From Erpobdella octoculata (taxonomy: Eukaryota; Annelida; Clitellata; Hirudinida; Erpobdellidae): a stretch of DNA of 64,000 nt. The position numbers and the translations under genes were made by a program. The stretch is from contig OZ022246.1 of assembly GCA_963978895.1 (NCBI GenBank), forward strand, positions 6,042,432-6,106,431. Direction: 5' to 3'. Under the pieces are notes generated by a model, which made no database searches, was not told the DNA's origin, and worked only from the letters and a program-made list of their open reading frames with translations. Shown one piece after another: positions 61,737 through 64,000 of the stretch (positions are counted from its first letter, which is position 1; the number at the start of each line of letters is the position of its first letter).

Positions 61737-64000
61737 GATATTTGTACTGATGTGAATGAAGCAAATGCTCTTAATTCTTATATGGAATTTTATTTCAAAA
61801 AATGTGACAATAATAAGAAGAATGTTATAGCAGGTAAACTTTGTAGATTGTATGGTGGCCAATTTGCTACACCAGAATCATTCAAAGGTTTTATCAATTT
61901 GTCTGGGTATCAGCCAAGTTTAGATGAGATTGAATTTCTGCAGCTTGGTTTTAATTATCATCTCAGCAGTGGTTATGACCCTATGTTTAAACAAATTGAG
62001 CTGGAGATGTTATATCATAACATAATTAGTTTATCTAGAAAAGGTTGTGTAACAATTTCAGAAGGATTAACAAGTCAAATGTCAGCTGAGGGTTACGTGA
62101 ACAGAGGTGGTGGTAATTCAATGTCATTACCACATCACTTGAAGATGGCAGCCAAGAAGTTGAAGAGCAATCAGGATGTTATTATCAGAAAAGGAGACAA
62201 ATCCAACACATATGTTTTGTTTGATAGATCTGATTATATTTCAAAAATAAATAATATACTCTGTGATAGCAGCAAATTTAGAAAAATTACTTCTAATCCT
62301 ACAGCCAATATTAAAAGAAAGGTTAATCAGATTATAGGTTCTATTAATTCCTCTTTTGGTTGCAATAAAATACAGAATGTCATTGGAGAATATAAACCAG
62401 GATATATGTACGGGAATGCAAAGATACATAAAGAAGGCACTCCTCTCAGACCTATAATCTCGCAGTGTCCCGCACCAACGTATCAGTTGGCAAAGTTTCT
62501 CAATCAATTAATTTCTCCATATTGTCAATCACAGTACAATATAAAATCTTCTAGTGAATTTGTTGACCTTGTTAATACTTGCTCTCAGAGAGGCACGATT
62601 TGCTCATTGGCTGTAGTGAGCTTGTTTACAAGTGTACCTATAGAAATTACTATTGAGATAATTTGTTCATCTGTTTATAATCATCCTGAGCTTGAACCAC
62701 CTCTGTTTGGTTTGAATTTGTTGAAAGAAGCTCTTTTAGTGTGTACTACTGAGTCTCCTTTTGTTGCTCCAGGTGGTGAATTATATCTCCAGATAGACGG
62801 TGTGGCAATGGGGTCACCTCTGGGACCAGTTTTTGCTGAGTTTTACATGTCTGATGTGGAAAGAAAGTTAAGTTCAATGATTAATGAAAATACTTTGATT
62901 TATTGCAGATATGTAGATGAAATTTTTATTATGTCACGTCCCGATAAGAATGTTTTTGATTTAAAGAAGGCTTTGGAAAACTCATCTGTACTCAAGTTTA
63001 CACATGAATCTTGTGGAAAAGATGGCTCCTTGCCCTTTTTAGATGTGTTGGTTGGTAATGTTGGTGACAGGCTGCAGATGCAAGTATATGTTAAACCAAC
63101 AGATTCAGGTGAATGTTTGAAAGGTAATAGTGATTGCCCTGATAGATATAAACATAGTGTTATAAATAACTATTTGACAAGAGCGTATAAACTCTCGAAT
63201 AGCTGGATTGATTTTCATTTGGAGGTTCATAGGATTCGGCAACTGCTGATTAATAATGGATTTACTAATTGCATGTTTGATATGTGTCTGAAAAAGTATT
63301 TGGATTACAAGTTTTCTAGTGATGGTAATAATTTTCCAAGCAAGTATTGTGATGATATTAAACTGTTTTATAGAAGCCAAATGCATAAAAATTACAAGAT
63401 GGAAGAAAATATGATTAGAAAAATTATCTTGAGCAAAGTTAAACCAGTTAAAAAAGATTCTAAGTTGAAACTCTGTATATACTATAATAACATGAAAACA
63501 CATAATCTTGTTCTCAAAAATAGTCCTGTCAACTCTAATAATAGTTTGAAGCAAAGTAATGTTGTCTATAAATTTACTTGCCCGTATCATGAAGATATAC
63601 CTCATTGTTATATAGGTCATACTAGAACGACACTTGCTAGAAGGTTGACGATGCATGTTCAAGGTGGTAGTATTGCAGATCACATGAGGGTACAACATCA
63701 TATTCGTCTTGACAGAAAAATATTGGACAACAACACTGAGATTTTGCGTAGAGAGCATTGTCCGATTCACCTTAAATTATCTGAAGCTTTGTATATTTCA
63801 CAGGAAAAACCTAAAATTAATATGCAAAGAGATTTTACAGATGGCACATTGTCTCTGTTCAATATATCTGATGTTGGTGATGTTCAATCAAATAGAATCA
63901 AACTTGATATTGATACTTTGATTTGTTCTGATCCAGCCAATGCAGGGGCTGCACAACCGAGTCTGCAGTCTGCAAATATTCAACTTGCTATAGAACATCA
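61407..64000 (+). CDS. Penelope-like element polyprotein: RT and GIY-YIG, runs off the window
   Basis: An uninterrupted frame from ATG 61407 (or 61470) to the window edge, about 860 codons with no stop. Recognised parts: the palm of a Penelope RT with [39 protein letters not shown] and a YVDE box at about 62910. A linker follows. From about 63560 is the GIY-YIG nuclease with [32 protein letters not shown] and [17 protein letters not shown]. Motif A reads [12 protein letters not shown], with Ala where the catalytic Asp is expected. The catalytic box ends in Glu in place of the second Asp. Both are single-base changes, so the RT is predicted inactive. 61662-61730 is a (TA)n tract translated in frame as a Tyr-Ile run of about 23 residues. 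The 21 codons before 61470 come from the MULE terminal array and its edge. Confidence 0.9.
61662..61730. repeat. (TA)n microsatellite within an open reading frame
   Basis: 69 bp of TA, a multiple of three, so the Penelope frame is kept on both sides. Confidence 0.95.

Overview
The window is genomic DNA of an invertebrate animal. It carries spliced genes with GT-AG introns, one of them encoding the autophagy scaffold RB1CC1/FIP200. It also has C2H2 zinc-finger genes, long (TA)n tracts, and almost every eukaryotic transposon class: hAT, MULE, Helitron, Ty3/gypsy, copia, BEL, LINE, Penelope and SINE. I cannot name the phylum. The TATA plus TCAGTT promoter at 29.5 kb would suit an arthropod, but that is weak evidence. 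All splice structures below were read by eye from reading frame, phase and splice signals; none was computed.

Layout of the host genes. (1) 1-6218 (+): the last 14 coding exons of RB1CC1, ending in an intact C-terminal Claw domain. (2) 29.5-33.9 kb (+): a complete-looking three-exon C2H2 zinc-finger gene with a TATA/Inr promoter and two PLDLS motifs of the CtBP-binding type. (3) 38.8-43.6 kb (-): the 3' end of a second C2H2 gene, convergent with the first. Its last intron (4.15 kb) is filled by a Helitron, an LTR-retroelement relic, a SINE and (TA)n. Its upstream exons were not found.

Layout of the mobile DNA. 7.3-10.3 kb is a whole hAT element with 15-bp TIRs and a perfect 8-bp TSD; its transposase has one frameshift and two SINEs sit inside it. 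11.6 and 20.2-21.5 kb are two non-autonomous hAT elements, also with perfect 8-bp TSDs. Helitron family 1 has three copies (12.5, 39.3 and 46.1 kb). Helitron family 2 has copies at 14.4 and 35.6 kb, and a related minus-strand Helitron lies at 26-28 kb. A SAP-domain LTR-retroelement relic occurs twice (20-22 and 41.3-42.8 kb).

From 45 to 64 kb the window is a dense mosaic of retroelement and transposon pieces. In order: gypsy gag, Helitron, hAT, LINE, FLYWCH MULE, LINE, gypsy gag, copia, a gypsy element with two LTRs, copia, BEL, Penelope, a second FLYWCH MULE, and a Penelope ORF running off the right edge. 16-20 kb and 22.8-26 kb show no gene that I can support, only simple repeats.

Most unusual points: a roughly 975-bp Helitron module, bounded at both ends by outward-facing Helitron 3' termini, that is present in opposite orientations in two copies; a fully open 840-codon Penelope reading frame in which two catalytic aspartates are replaced and a (TA)n tract is read in frame; MULE elements whose ends are arrays of 15-bp repeats; and an 88-bp near-identical copia segment on both sides of a gypsy element that has no ordinary target duplication.
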